The notes below the pieces were generated by a model. That model was not told the origin of the DNA. It saw only the letters and a program-made list of their open reading frames with translations, and made no database searches. DNA of 64,000 bases, taken from Eunapius fragilis. Taxonomy: Eukaryota > Porifera > Demospongiae > Spongillida > Spongillidae. How positions within the stretch are numbered: position 1 is the stretch's first letter; each line of letters opens with the position of its first letter. The position numbers and the translations under genes are program-made. The DNA lies in the NCBI GenBank assembly GCA_963681505.1, contig OY811971.1, positions 4,371,711 to 4,435,710 of the forward strand. Reading direction: 5' to 3'. Below are positions 19,318-30,222 of this stretch, piece after piece.

Positions 19318-19417
19318 CTGGACAGAATTGAGTATGGGACTTTACCAACCCACTTTTCACGCAGCGGTGATGTATTCCATCCGCTGCTGTGAAAATATGG
19401 GTCTGGGTACGAGACTA
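19318..19417 (-). repeat. Right terminal inverted repeat
   Basis: The inverse of the left TIR, ending gggtctgggtacgagacta and followed immediately by the second target duplication copy. Confidence 0.93.
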
Positions 19418-19426
19418 ATTGGTTGC

Positions 19427-19989
19427 TAGGTATGTACGCGTACCTAGCTACCAATAGGAACGACCACCTCCCACACTAAAGGCGATCGCAATGACAGCTG
19501 TTCAATATCTAAAAATGTTTTCAATATTTCTTGAATTCAAAGTGGGGGAGGGGGGGGGGGGGGGGGGAACTGCATAAGTAATAAAAGCAACGTTAACGCT
19601 ATTGTGGTTCACTCTCAAGTATCATCATAGATTGTTTAGAGACAATCTATGGTATCATCGTACAGGCCGAGAACATGTAGTTACTATCTGAAATTGCGCG
19701 GGCATGTTATTAAAGAGGTTGCGTAGTAACCGTATGTTAGAACAGGTGATAAATTATATATGCAACATTTGGTAAAACAGCCGGTGAAAAAAGAGGAGCT
19801 AGGAGGTAGACCAACTGTTCATCTGGCAAATTAATAGCGAGACGAATAACAGCGAGACGAATAATCAGCCGTGATTTTTCACGGGGACACGCTAGTCTAA
19901 TACTGTTATTTCCAACGTACGTACGACGTCCGCGTACTTCTGCGTAACTCATTTTTGTACTCGGCTTAATATGTAGCACAATCTATTCA
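19427..19989. other. Non-coding stretch
   Basis: Contains a run of about 18 G at 19550-19568 and the direct copy of the acgtacgtacg block seen at 14541. No gene found. Confidence 0.6.
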
Positions 19990-21235
19990 AAAGAAGGTTG
20001 CAAAGTGGTGCCTACAACTGCAGACCTTATGTTCAATTGCAATCACTCAACCACATGCGATTTTTGCAGCCTTTACTCACAGTGTGGTTCACCAATGGAC
20101 TTACCTTGCCAGGACTGTTCCAAACATAAGCAAATTTTTTACACCCATGGAAGACATAATGAGGTCAAACCTTATCCCATCCCTTACTGGCAGAGCTCCT
20201 CCTGGCGACCTCGAGCGACTCCTTTTGTCCTTGCCTCCAAGACTAGGTGGTCTTGGCTTCACCATTCCTACCAATCTGTCAGCCATTGAGTTTGATGCTT
20301 CAATGACAGTCACAAAGCCATTGTACAACCTCATCCTACAAAAGAAAACACACTATCCACTCAGTGTAATTGAGGCACAAATCCAGGCCAAAAACAAATC
20401 CATCAATCGAAGCAACAGCAAACTAGCTCAAGACACAGCAGCAAGCCTATTACCACAATTGTCTGAGTCTTCCCAGAGATCAATGGTTCTCACTCAAGAG
20501 AAGGGTGCTTCCAGCTGGCTTACTACTCTTCCTATCTCTGAACACGGCTTTGCTTTGCACAAAGGTGCCTTTCGCGATGCCCTTGCTCTTAGATATGGAT
20601 GGGACCCTCCTAACACACCTTCACATTGCATCTGTGGAAAATCATTCACTGTAGAACATGCACTCTCATGTCCTTTTGAAGGTTTTCCTACCCTACGCCA
20701 CAACGAGATTCGGAACCTCACTGCAAATCTACTGTCTGAAGTGTGTCACAATGTAACTATCGAACCAATTAACCCTACAACCAGTTACTAGGGAAACCTT
20801 CAAACTCGCCTCTGCCATCACTGACATTGGAGCAAGATCAGACATTGCAGCTGATGGTTTCTGGGGTGGCCACTTTGAAAAAAGCGTTTTTTGACGTCAG
20901 AGTCCTAAATCCACTTCCTCCATCTAACACACCCACACCCAGTGCTTGCTACCGCAGACATGAAAAAGAAAGAAAAAAAGAAAAAGCAACGCATCAGGGA
21001 AATAGAGCATGCCTCTTTCACCCCCATGCATTGTACTCTCCACTACTGGTGGAATGGGTCCAATTGCAACCACTTTCTACAAACGCCTGGCAGACCGGCT
21101 AGCTTCCAAATGGAACTCATCATACAGCCAAACCATTGGATGGTTGCGATGCCGTCTGTCCTTTTCTCTCCTCCGCTCATCCATCCTATGCATCAGAGGA
21201 GCTCGTTCAGTGTTGCCGCGAAATACTTTTTCTAT
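19990..21235 (+). pseudogene. 3' part of a non-LTR retroelement polyprotein, decayed
   Basis: The main frame, 20084-20791, begins inside a reverse-transcriptase thumb-like region (WTYLARTVPNISKFFTPMED, PPRLGGLGFTIP). It then has a CxC..H..C zinc motif (HCICGKSFTVEHALSC) and RHNEIRNLTANLL. Later frames continue the same protein: GARSDIAADGFWGG, KAFFDVRVLNPLPPSN, then IREIEHASFTP and TTGGMGP..FYKRLADRLASKW, ending WLRCRLSFSLLRSSILCIRG. Zinc motif plus D..DV resembles the restriction-like endonuclease of some LINEs; this is an inference. At least four frame breaks, several next to A- or T-runs, and no 5' part, so it is a truncated dead copy. Confidence 0.75.
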
Positions 21236-21310
21236 TTAATCGTCTATTTCGCGATATATCGCGAGATGAGGATTTAATTGCGATATTTATATCGCGATAT
21301 ATTATTAATA
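21236..21310. repeat. Cluster of cgcgat / atcgcgat motifs
   Basis: Several copies of tatcgcg/cgcgata within 75 bp directly after the retroelement fragment. Similar clusters are at 33183-33232 and 45692-45763. Unknown nature. Confidence 0.6.
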
Positions 21311-21540
21311 TTTATTATCAATTATAACTAGTTATCATTGTTGTGGTGACTAATTGTGGCTACCAAAGTGAACGCAAAACCGCACTTGTTGCTACAAAAG
21401 ATGAATTCGTTTGTGTCGATCGCAAAGTGTATAAAAGCAGTGTCTGGCAATACTTAAGATGGCACAAGAAAGCAATCGGTTCCCTAGCAGGGTGGGAGGG
21501 CCTCCACTCTTTACTGCTGTTTACCCCTGGATACATGTTA

Positions 21541-21997
21541 GTGGGTTGGGTTGTACCCCTCCCCCACTTGCTCATCCTGGTTAGTTCTGCTTGCCATCAA
21601 AATAATCTACTCATTGCTAGTGAGAAAGTATGGCTTGTAACTGCATGTGGGGCTTTTGTTTGAGCCATGGAGAGGAAATATGACCTCCTGTGAACATGAC
21701 ACACTGAACAGTGGATTTAACAGATTTTCATTCTCCTTCACATTGAGTCATTCACTTCTGAAATGTTGCATTCATGTACCTTGCATAGCTTCTGTGGCTT
21801 CACCTCACAGCAGTCCCATACCTCCAAGCGTGATTAGAGGGCCCTACGCCTGGTGGGGGTGGGGCCCATAGGTGGGTTGGGTTGAACCCCTCCCTCCTTG
21901 CTCGTCCTGGTTTGTTCTGCTTGCCATCAAAATAATTTATTCATTGCTAATGAGAATGTATGGATTGTAACTGCGTGTGGGGCTTTTGTTTGAGCCC
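21541..21997. repeat. Direct duplication, copies 21541-21668 and 21871-21997
   Basis: About 127 bp repeated with few changes (gtgggttgggttg..acccctc, tctgcttgccatcaaaataa, gtaactgc.tgtggggctttt). The 200 bp between the copies has no gene. The second copy runs directly into the gag fragment. Confidence 0.9.
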
Positions 21998-22336
21998 AGA
22001 CGAATTCGGATATGCCTTATCAGCCAACGCGCGAAGGGTTCCAGCATATTCAGGCAACCGTTCATTTATCCGATGTTGAAACTTAGCTTGCCATTCCAAT
22101 TCGTTGTTGTACTACGCCTTCAAGCATTCCGTTACGTCGCTGTATTCGGAGTCACTGTCTAGCCCCTGCTGCAAATCCACTCCGAATGGCTCATTATCCA
22201 ATAAGGACAGAAGCTCGGCCACCCACTGTTCCGTTGAAATTCTGGCCTGATGTGCATAGGGTTCGAATCTCCGTAACCATAGGACCAAGTCGGATGTTGC
22301 AGAGAACCGCGCCGGAGGTCTCACGCTCATCCTCAC
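21998..22336 (-). pseudogene. gag N-terminal fragment
   Basis: An ATG at 22336 opens a frame with a capsid-type helix (DLVLWLRRFEPYAHQARI) and EQWVAELLSLLDNEPF. After 22112 the sequence continues in another phase (EYAGTLRALADKAYPN) up to the breakpoint near 21998. About 110 residues of a Ty3/gypsy-type Gag remain. Confidence 0.65.
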
Positions 22337-22431
22337 TGCCCCTGCCTATAAAGGATTAGCGCCATTTGTGGTAACTTGCCTGTCAACCTCCATGTCTTGC
22401 TCCTCGGTGGCCATCCCACTTCTGACACCAC

Positions 22432-22606
22432 TGTAACGCCAGCCATGCACGTTCCGCGCAAGTAACAGATCCAAAGGACAGTCTCAATGACAGCAAAAAA
22501 TCTACGCAATTACACACTATAGCACACGATATGTACCTACGCTCATACACCACACTTACACAACACTAGCATATACATGTTGAGACGTCTGGCACCACAT
22601 GTTACA
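22432..22606 (-). repeat. LTR of the fragment
   Basis: TG..CA ends with 6-bp inverse termini (tgtaac/gttaca), followed inwards by a tggtgtcagaagtggga primer site. Only one LTR is present. Confidence 0.65.
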
Positions 22607-22764
22607 TTGATAAGTTAGTTTCCAGTGAGTAAGAAAGAAGATGTAGAAGACATAGGTGCCTCTTTGAAAATGATATAATTTGAAAACTTGAAAAAATATG
22701 CGCTTGGTCCCTTTTCGCTGCCTCGATCCCAAAGTTGAACTGCACAAATGTTCGATCATTACTG

Positions 22765-23010
22765 AACTGTAGCGTTTTAGTTTGATTATCATGTATTTGT
22801 TGATATTAAATATTAGTTAGGGTTTATGGAATTGGATATGTCTCAGTGTGTTGAGCTGATGTCAAGAAGGATGCACGTTTTATTTGCCTGTGTGGTGTGC
22901 AGATTAGTTACTATGAGCTTCGAGAGGCTATTCAAGACCATTGCTAGCTGTTTTGTTCAAAGCAATGACATAATAAGCGTTTCGACCGAAAGCAATCATG
23001 CCGATTGTTC
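22765..23010 (+). repeat. Dispersed repeat, copy 2 (other copy 10660-10925)
   Basis: Similar throughout to 10660-10925. It ends where the receptor-derived segment begins, so it marks the left border of the duplicated receptor piece. Confidence 0.75.
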
Positions 23011-23734
23011 ATTTTAAATCCATAACAGTGGTGATAAGAAGTTCAGCTTCATCACACCATCTCAACCACCACCATCATCACCATCATCACCATCACCACT
23101 ACCATCCACCTCAGGTAAATATATACAAAGTGTTGTGTACATATATTTTATGGAATGCCTGGGTCTTGAAATAATCTATCTATCTCATAAAGCATTCTTG
23201 TTTATGGGGGTGGGGGTGGGGTCTAGGAGGTTTGGTCTTAGATCTGGGGCTCTGTAGCTTTGGTTATTCATGGAACTATTATGATAGTGTGAGCTGAATT
23301 GGCCTACATTGTGAAGGTATCCATGAAGCATTACACAATTCATTTCATTTTTTTTAGGCGGGCCCACAAACATTTTTCTAGCGCACACTTATAGTCAATT
23401 TTCTTCACTGTGACATGCATGATTGTAAATTGGATAGCAGGCAGGTCAAGCAAGCCTATGGTTGCAATTAAATAAATCATTGCTACTGTTGGTATCAATG
23501 TGAAGAAGTTTAGAAACTCAATACACATGTCGAATATGCAGTCATGGCATTATTACCATAAAGAAGATAGGTATGTTGGGAGGGGTACCCAGGCCCTCAT
23601 GTGATCATGCACTCTTCATCTATTTGTTTACTGCATGGTGTGGTAGGGAGGGTGATGGTGGTGGTGGTGGTGGTGGTGGTGGGGAGGGTGTTGCATGCCT
23701 CATTTGTGGACTGTCGTATTGGTGAATGCTCATA

Positions 23735-25180
23735 TTAACACATGTACAGTCTGCACACATCCTACAATAACTCATATAAGATCAGTTATGTGCACATTCA
23801 TTAGTAAAATATTTTACTAGTGCATTATTAATAACAGTTATGTGATGTGTGGGTGCAGTGGTGATGTGGAGTGATGTGTAGGTGCAGTGGTGACGTGTAG
23901 TTGCAGTGGTGATGTGGGGTGCAGTGTGGATGCAGTGGTGGGGTGATGTGTGGGTGCAGTGGGGATGTGGGGTGATGTGTGGGTGCAATGGTGATGTGGG
24001 GTGATGTGTGGGTGCAGTGGTGATGTGTGAAGCAGTGGTGATGTGGGAGTGGATTGGTGATGTGTGAAGCAGTGGTGATGTGGGAGTGGAGTGGTGATGC
24101 GTGGGTGCAGTGGTGATGTGTGAAGCAGTGGTGATGTGGGAGTGGAGTGGTGATGTTTGGGTGCAGTGGTGATGTGGGGTATGGTGTGAGTGTAGTGGTG
24201 ATGTGGGGTGATGTGTGGTTGCAGTGGTGATGTGTGGGTGATGTGGGGCATGTGTGGGTACAGTGGTGATGTGGGGTGATGTGTGGTTGCAGTGGTGATG
24301 TGTGGGTGATGTGGGGCATGTGTGGGTGCCGTGGTGATGTGGGGTGATGTGTGGTTGCAGTGGTGATGTGGGGCATGTATTGGTGGAGTCATGATGTGTG
24401 GGTGCAGTGGTGATGTGGAGTGATGTTTGGGTGCAGTGGGGATGTGGGGGGATGTGTGGGTGCAGTGGTGATGTGGGGTGCAGTGGTGATGTGGGTGCAG
24501 TAGTGATGTGGGGTTCAGTGGTGATGTGGGTGCAGTAGTCTGCTTCATTCTCGTCCTCTTCCACTTCTTTCCCTATGTCCTCGTCACTTCCAGCTGCCCA
24601 GCCCCATCCATGTTATCATCATCACTACTGGCATCTTTGAAGTCGATAGTTACAACACAGAAGTCTTCATCCCTGTTCATAAGGTCAAAGACCTCTCCCA
24701 GTTTCATCCGTTTCGTCATATCTAATGCCATTCATTGATTGTGTTTTGTTTTTAGTGGGTGATGCTATCTACCGCACTTACCTAACGCTTGCTACGGGCA
24801 TATACGCTACATGCTATGTCCCGCCTCTTGACTTTTTAACCGTAATTTTCATAAAAAATTATAATACAAATATAGCGCTTTCATTGTCTTTTCTAACAGC
24901 TAGACAACTGGGCTGTGATCTTATGTGTCGATTGTGAGCGTACGACATACGCGATTCTGACGGTAGGTTATTGGACGCGAGTATGTCGTTGAGTCGCATT
25001 TATGCGCCTACGGCCGTTAAACATCCTAAATTACGTGACGCATTTATGCGCCTACGGCCGGTCATCGGTTAACACATGCACAGTCTGCACACATCCTACA
25101 ATAACTCATACAAGATCAGTTATGTGCACATTCATTAGTAGAATATTTTACTAGTGCATTATTAATAACAGTTATGTGAT
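23735..25180. repeat. Insertion bounded by a 112-bp direct repeat
   Basis: 23735-23846 and 25069-25180 are near-identical direct repeats starting TTAAcacatg. The paralogous intron at 51 kb has only one copy and lacks everything between, so 23847-25180 is an addition. It contains a minisatellite and, around 24540-24740, a minus-strand acidic coding-like stretch. Confidence 0.85.
23847..24535. repeat. GTGATGTG-rich minisatellite
   Basis: Irregular tandem copies of a 20-30 bp unit around gtgatgtggggtgatgtgtg with gggtgcagtg. The His/Thr/Pro frames on the minus strand are a by-product. Confidence 0.95.
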
Positions 25181-25565
25181 CTTTTTATTTCAGTTTCAAT
25201 CATATCACCTTCCATTGACACCCCTACTGCTGTTGGGATAACATTTGCAGTCACATTTCTCATCTCCTCTTCTCTGGGCCAGGGCTCTGGTGGCCAGCAT
25301 CATAATATGTGTTTGCTACATCCCAAGAGATTCCTCTATGACTACTGAAGCCCCTCCTTCCATCCCTACTGCTACCACATATGAGGTGGTGGGCATTAAT
25401 CAGAAGCCAACCAATACAATTGAGCTAGAGAGCAATGCTGCATACGGAACTACAAGACAGAAGTGACCTGTTCTAATGCGAACAGATATAAGATAGCATA
25501 GTGAGATGAGTTGTGTATGGTAAACTGATAAATGAATTTATTGTAACCTTTGAAGTATAGCATAA

Positions 25566-25795
25566 TATAGCATGATGAGATACACCATAGTGAGATATAG
25601 GGTAGCATAGTGAGATATAGGGTAGCATAGTGAGATAGGGTAGCATAGTGAGATATAGGGTACCATAGTGAGATATAGGGTAGCATAGTGAGATAGGGTA
25701 GTATAGTGAGATGTAGGGTACCATAGTGAGATAGGGTAGCATAGTGATATATAGGGTAGTATAGGGTACCATAGTGAGATATAGGGTAGCGATCC
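25566..25795. repeat. 20-bp minisatellite (agatatagggtagcatagtg)
   Basis: About eleven copies just after the tail exon of the broken receptor. The same unit starts at 51345 inside the tail of the other copy. Confidence 0.95.
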
Positions 25796-25956
25796 AGTTG
25801 ACAGTGGATGACCTAGGGGGGTGGAGCTAATACAATTCATATCTAGTGTGTGGATAGGTGCTGTATACAGGTGATTATTTCCTACTTGTTGAGATCAGGT
25901 ACAATATCATAGTCATAGCCTTAATGTTTAATCTCCAGGGAACAATCCTTATTTAA

Positions 25957-28414
25957 TGTTTAATCTCCCGCAATCCTTATTTAAGGAAGGCCATCCTTGA
26001 ATAAGGATGATGACCACTTTCTTAAAGAATGATGTAAACTTGGTGCTTTGTTTTATATTAGTGATTCACTATAGATTCAAGATCATGCAGATCAGCAATA
26101 CTGCCGCAATTAAAACAGGTTTGGCTTGCTCAAAAACCGGTATTACAGTGTAAATACGGCGAATCCGCCATTTGCCGCTGGCGATATAGTAGTGAGCAAA
26201 TTAACTCAAAGCGACGTATGGCAAGGAAGGACAGGTTTCTGGTAGCTCTAGGAGTAGAATATACACTGACAGATGGATCTGCGGATCAATATCTACGACC
26301 TCGACAATGTACGCTCACGTACCGGCCGGCCATGCAGTGTACTTCCAAAGATCGAAGCGATTGCATACACTCGAAAGCGTCAAGCTAAGCAACCCTGCTT
26401 AGTCAGCTTAGATGCCGAGGGGAGCCACAGAAAGCGACGGATGTAGTTCCTCAGTACGGATGGATGACATACATGTAGGCCCAAGTGACCAAAGCGGCAG
26501 CACTGCATGATTCGTCAATTGACAGCACAGCGACAGCTAACAGTAGGCCTAGGCAATGGCGTGGTCTCCTCTCGAGTCTGATTAATTGGGGCTAAGCTTG
26601 AACACATATCGTATGCCAATTGACAACGCTTCTTAGATTTCCCATACCCCCCCCCAACACACCATTCTACATGGTATTGTACTCAATGATAGGACTAGAA
26701 AGCACACTGTTCGATGGAGTGGCGGCAGAACAACCACATGCATGCAGTGCACGTGGTTTCAGTGAGGCTAAGGTACGTCCTGCACGCTGGCGTTTGAGCA
26801 GAAGGGAGCATCTACATCAGTACACGTCTTTATACAAATGCTTGATATTATTAATTTTGAAGTGGTTATGGTGTAAATAAGCATAACTTATTAACCACAA
26901 GTTATTTCTTCGAAGAATCTGGCTGTGAGTATAGCTGGATCAACTGGCCATCAGAGAAAATCAAGAGTTTCATATTGACATCATATGACGTTTGTTATGG
27001 AGGCTAATCAGTATACAATTGACCAATACCATTTGTTTTATCTTGCTTACTTGGTTAGCAAAAATATGCAATGTAAAAGATGATCCTTATTTAAAGATAA
27101 TGACATCCTTAAATAAGGATTTTCCCCTGGAGATTAAACATTAAGGATGTCATTATCCTTAAATAAGGATCATCTTTTACATTGCCTATTTTTGCTAACC
27201 AAGTAAGTAAGATAAAATAAATGCTATTGGTCAATTGTATACTGATTAGCCTCCATAACAAACTGTAAATGAGGTCAATATAATCAATGTCCATGTGGTA
27301 AAACAGGGAGGAAGTGGCACATCCTTACTTAAGGATTGACACCATCCTTAAATAAGGATCACAACAGTAGAGATTATTGACCATAAAAACAACAATAGTT
27401 TTAAAACTCTTGATTTTCTCTGATAGCCAGTTGATCCATGCAGCTATACTCACAACCTGATTCGTCAAAGAAATAACTTGTGGTTAATAAGTTATGCTTA
27501 TTTACACCATAACGCTTAAAAATTAATATCAAGCATTTGTGTATCATTAATGACGTGTACTGATGTAGATGCTTGCTTCTGCTCAAACGCCAGCATGGAC
27601 GTACCCTAGCCTCACTGAAACCACGTGCACTGCATGTGAGTGCACTGCCGCCGCTCCATCGAACGGTGTGCTTTCTAGTTCTATCATTGAGTACAGTACC
27701 ACATACAATGGTGTATTGGGGGGGGGGGGGAATCTAGGAAGCATTGCCATTTGCCAATTGGCATACGATATGTGTTCGAGCTTAGTGTAGCTTAGCCCCA
27801 ATTAATTAGACTCGAGGGGACCACGCCATTGCCTAAGCCTACTGTTGCCGTCGCTGTCACTGTCATTTGACAAATCATGCAGTGCTGCCGCTTTGGTCAC
27901 CTAGGCCTACATGTATGTCATCCATCCGTACTGAGGAACTACATCCGTCGCTTTCTGTGGCTCCTTCGGTATCTAAGCAGGGTAGCTTAGCGTTATGCTT
28001 TCGAGTGTATGCAATCGCTTTGATCTTTGGAAGTATATACTGCATGGCCGGTACGTGAGCGTAGATTGTTGAAGCCGTGGATATTGTTCCGCAGATCTAT
28101 CTGACAGTGTACATTCTACTCCTAGAGCTACCAGAAACCTGTCCTTCCTTGCCATACGTCGCTTTGAGTTAATTTGCTCACTACTATATCGCCAGCGGCA
28201 AATGGCGGTTTCGCCGTATCTACACTGTAATACCGGTTTTTGAGCAAGCCAAACTTGTTTTAATCGCGGCAGTATCACTGATCTGCATGATCTTGAATCT
28301 AGTGAATCACTAATATAAAACAAAGCATCAAGAGTACATCATTCTTTTAGAAAGTGGTCATCATCCTTATTTAAGGATGGCCATCCTTAAATAAGGATTG
28401 CGGGAGATTAAACA
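25957..28414. mobile_element. 2.4-kb palindromic element flanked by TTAA
   Basis: The left half (25957 to about 27100) and the right half (about 27120 to 28414) are inverse copies over more than 1 kb, with moderate divergence and one 130-bp extra piece near 27300-27400. The ends are exact inverses (tgtttaatctcccgcaatcc), and TTAA stands directly outside each (25953-25956, 28415-28418). The motif atccttatttaaggat recurs at both ends and at the centre. No ORF of note. The TTAA target suggests a piggyBac- or Kolobok-mobilised foldback element; two head-to-head copies are an alternative. Confidence 0.85.
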
Positions 28415-28418
28415 TTAA

Positions 28419-29189
28419 GTCTGGTTCTATGGTTTTAAATGGACCACTTTTTCAAGCCAACGCAGGCATGACATTAACCACACACTCCACATACATAGGT
28501 CCCTCCCCACACACACACACACACACACACACCAGGCTTAATTACTTACTACAGTGTGGCTATGACTGACCAACATGGGGGATACCACCAGCTTGGAGTT
28601 CATTTCAGCTTTCATTGCAAAGAACCCTAAGTTAGCTCTGGAACACAGTGTTGTGTACACATTTATTGATTGTTTAGTAAACAGTTGCAATTGCTTATCA
28701 TAACTTTTCAAGTATGTTGTTGTTGACACAAACACAAAAGCCTAAGAACTTGATTGGTTGGATGATGTGGTGCACATATCGCACAATGCAAGAGTGCTAT
28801 GGTTTAGGATGGCAATAACCTTAAGCCTAAGTTAAGCTTTTATGTCCAACCACACCCACCCAGCCTGTTTACATCACTGTTTTTATCAGTATTATTGATA
28901 TTACAATATACCTCTTGTCTGGTCGAATCAGATCCGGTGGAGAGAAGTGGTCTGGGCACGACGTATAAAGTGCGCCACCGTACTTGTGACGTGGACTGGG
29001 GACTAGCCACAGTCACGTCATAGCACGGCTGTCTAAATATTAATGGTCTAGCTTGCCAGCCACTAGTATGGTAAGTCACCTTGCAGAGTTTGTCAGTTTG
29101 TGCACAGCGAAATTCTTGCGAGCATCGAATCATATTTTATCTCTGGTGGAATGAAGTGCTTGAAACCATTTTTCCGGCGCCGGGCGATT
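28419..29189. other. Non-coding stretch
   Basis: Contains a (CA)n run at 28507-28532 and no recognisable gene. Confidence 0.55.
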
Positions 29190-29737
29190 ATGCACTTATC
29201 AATGGTAACTGCAACCCCCCCCCCCCCCCCATCCGGGACATATGGTGGATTTGACATTTATTAAATCAAATGCCCCGCTGTTGGGGACTAATAACTGGTC
29301 AAATGACCCCCTCCTCGACCCAGTCCCGTTACATGTTTGATACCTTTTATAACCTACGGTTTCGTTCCTGCTATTCAAAACGAACGTGCGTTAGCCTTTG
29401 TAAGTATACAGCTGATTTTGTGCCGCTATAAGAGTTGTAGTTATAATTGTACTTAAGTCTAGTAGTTTGGTGTTAAAGCGCATGTTCTTGTTTCCGGTGA
29501 GGTACAGGCTAGGTATGATGTTGCGTACCTACCGTGAATGTGCCAAGGTCGTCACAAGTTTTGAGCTGCCGATAGAGGGAGGTCACAAGCTGTTGTACTT
29601 CATTTTCCGCGGTCGAGGTCAAATCCCCGTGTACGGTCAAATGCGCACCACAATAATCTGATTAGCCGGTCAAATCCCCCACTAATCCCCTATATGTCCC
29701 GGAGGGAGGGGGTTGCAGTTACCATTGATAGGTGCAT
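29190..29737. mobile_element. MITE with inverted ends
   Basis: The ends are inverse copies of about 45 bp: atgcacttatcaatggtaac at the left, with gcaacccc and ccgggacata further in, and the matching inverse at the right. A run of about 16 C lies in the left arm. No ORF. The target duplication is not evident and the family unknown. Confidence 0.75.
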
Positions 29738-30222
29738 TACTTTATCGGGCGGCAGTTAATCATTAAATGCACCAAGTGGGGAGGGGACACAGATAACGCC
29801 ATGCATTGCAGGGCGGATACCCTCCCTTGCTTTCGAGGGCTTAATTGAATTTCTTTGACATTGATGTTCGCCAGTGTTTTTCCAACTGTTTGTTTATTGA
29901 CCCACCCAACGGAGCATGGCAACAAGCCCAGTTGAGCTTGAGTAGAGGCTGCTGGGACTCCGCAGCTTATCTCAGCATTCAGCGGCAGCCTATGCAGCTT
30001 CTTTTGCAGTGTCGGGCTCTGTATCCAACACAAGCCACCATCTTCTCCAGTGATTAGATTGCTTTAATAGCTTAGTTTCTCCAGCTGCTGCTACTTCCAT
30101 TGATGAATTGTTGACTTCACCCAAGAATCAGAAGGAGCTTTCTAGCAGGATTGAAAATAGTCAGTTTCGAGCACTCTTTGAATCTCTTCACTGTCAAATT
30201 GGGCATGCATGGCTACTATCAG

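Larger units (their letters stand above)
14614..19417 (-). mobile_element. Complete DNA transposon with 100-bp TIRs, superfamily unclear
   Basis: Inverted ends of about 100 bp (14614-14714 and 19318-19417, roughly 90% alike, starting tagtgtcgtacccagaccc) enclose a minus-strand gene. The 9 bases attggttgc directly outside the left end (14605-14613) are repeated directly outside the right end (19418-19426) as a perfect target duplication. Long TIRs with a 9-bp duplication are typical of Mutator-like elements, but the encoded protein shows no MULE signature I recognise. It may belong to a less studied superfamily. Confidence 0.9.
21998..22606 (-). mobile_element. 5' fragment of a second LTR retrotransposon
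   Basis: Minus strand: an LTR of 175 bp (22432-22606, tgtaac..gttaca ends), a primer-site candidate directly inside it (tggtgtcagaagtggga, 22415-22431) and the start of gag. The rest of the element is missing beyond 21998, where a duplicated sequence begins. It is unrelated to the element at 2.4-7.5 kb by sequence. Confidence 0.75.
23036..25466 (+). pseudogene. Partial duplicate of the receptor gene: stalk, membrane and tail exons
   Basis: The stalk exon (to 23114) and the membrane/tail exon (25194-25466), with their intron, copy 50400-51350 of the receptor gene. The stalk exon lacks its 5' part. The membrane exon begins VSIISPSIDTPTAVGITF; then a 4-base insertion near 25277 shifts the frame. 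In the shifted phase the rest of the membrane segment (SIIICVCYIP) and a 45-residue tail with Tyr motifs (YEVVG, NAAYG) remain open to TGA at 25464. That tail is absent from the other copy. The intron holds a 1.3-kb insertion. No upstream domains, so this is a broken gene fragment. Confidence 0.85.

Noticed and set aside
23782..24564. His/Thr/Pro-rich minus ORFs up to 260 codons
   Set aside because: Produced by the gtgatgtg minisatellite; open in all three phases. Only the first few codons near 24550 may be part of a real acidic protein.
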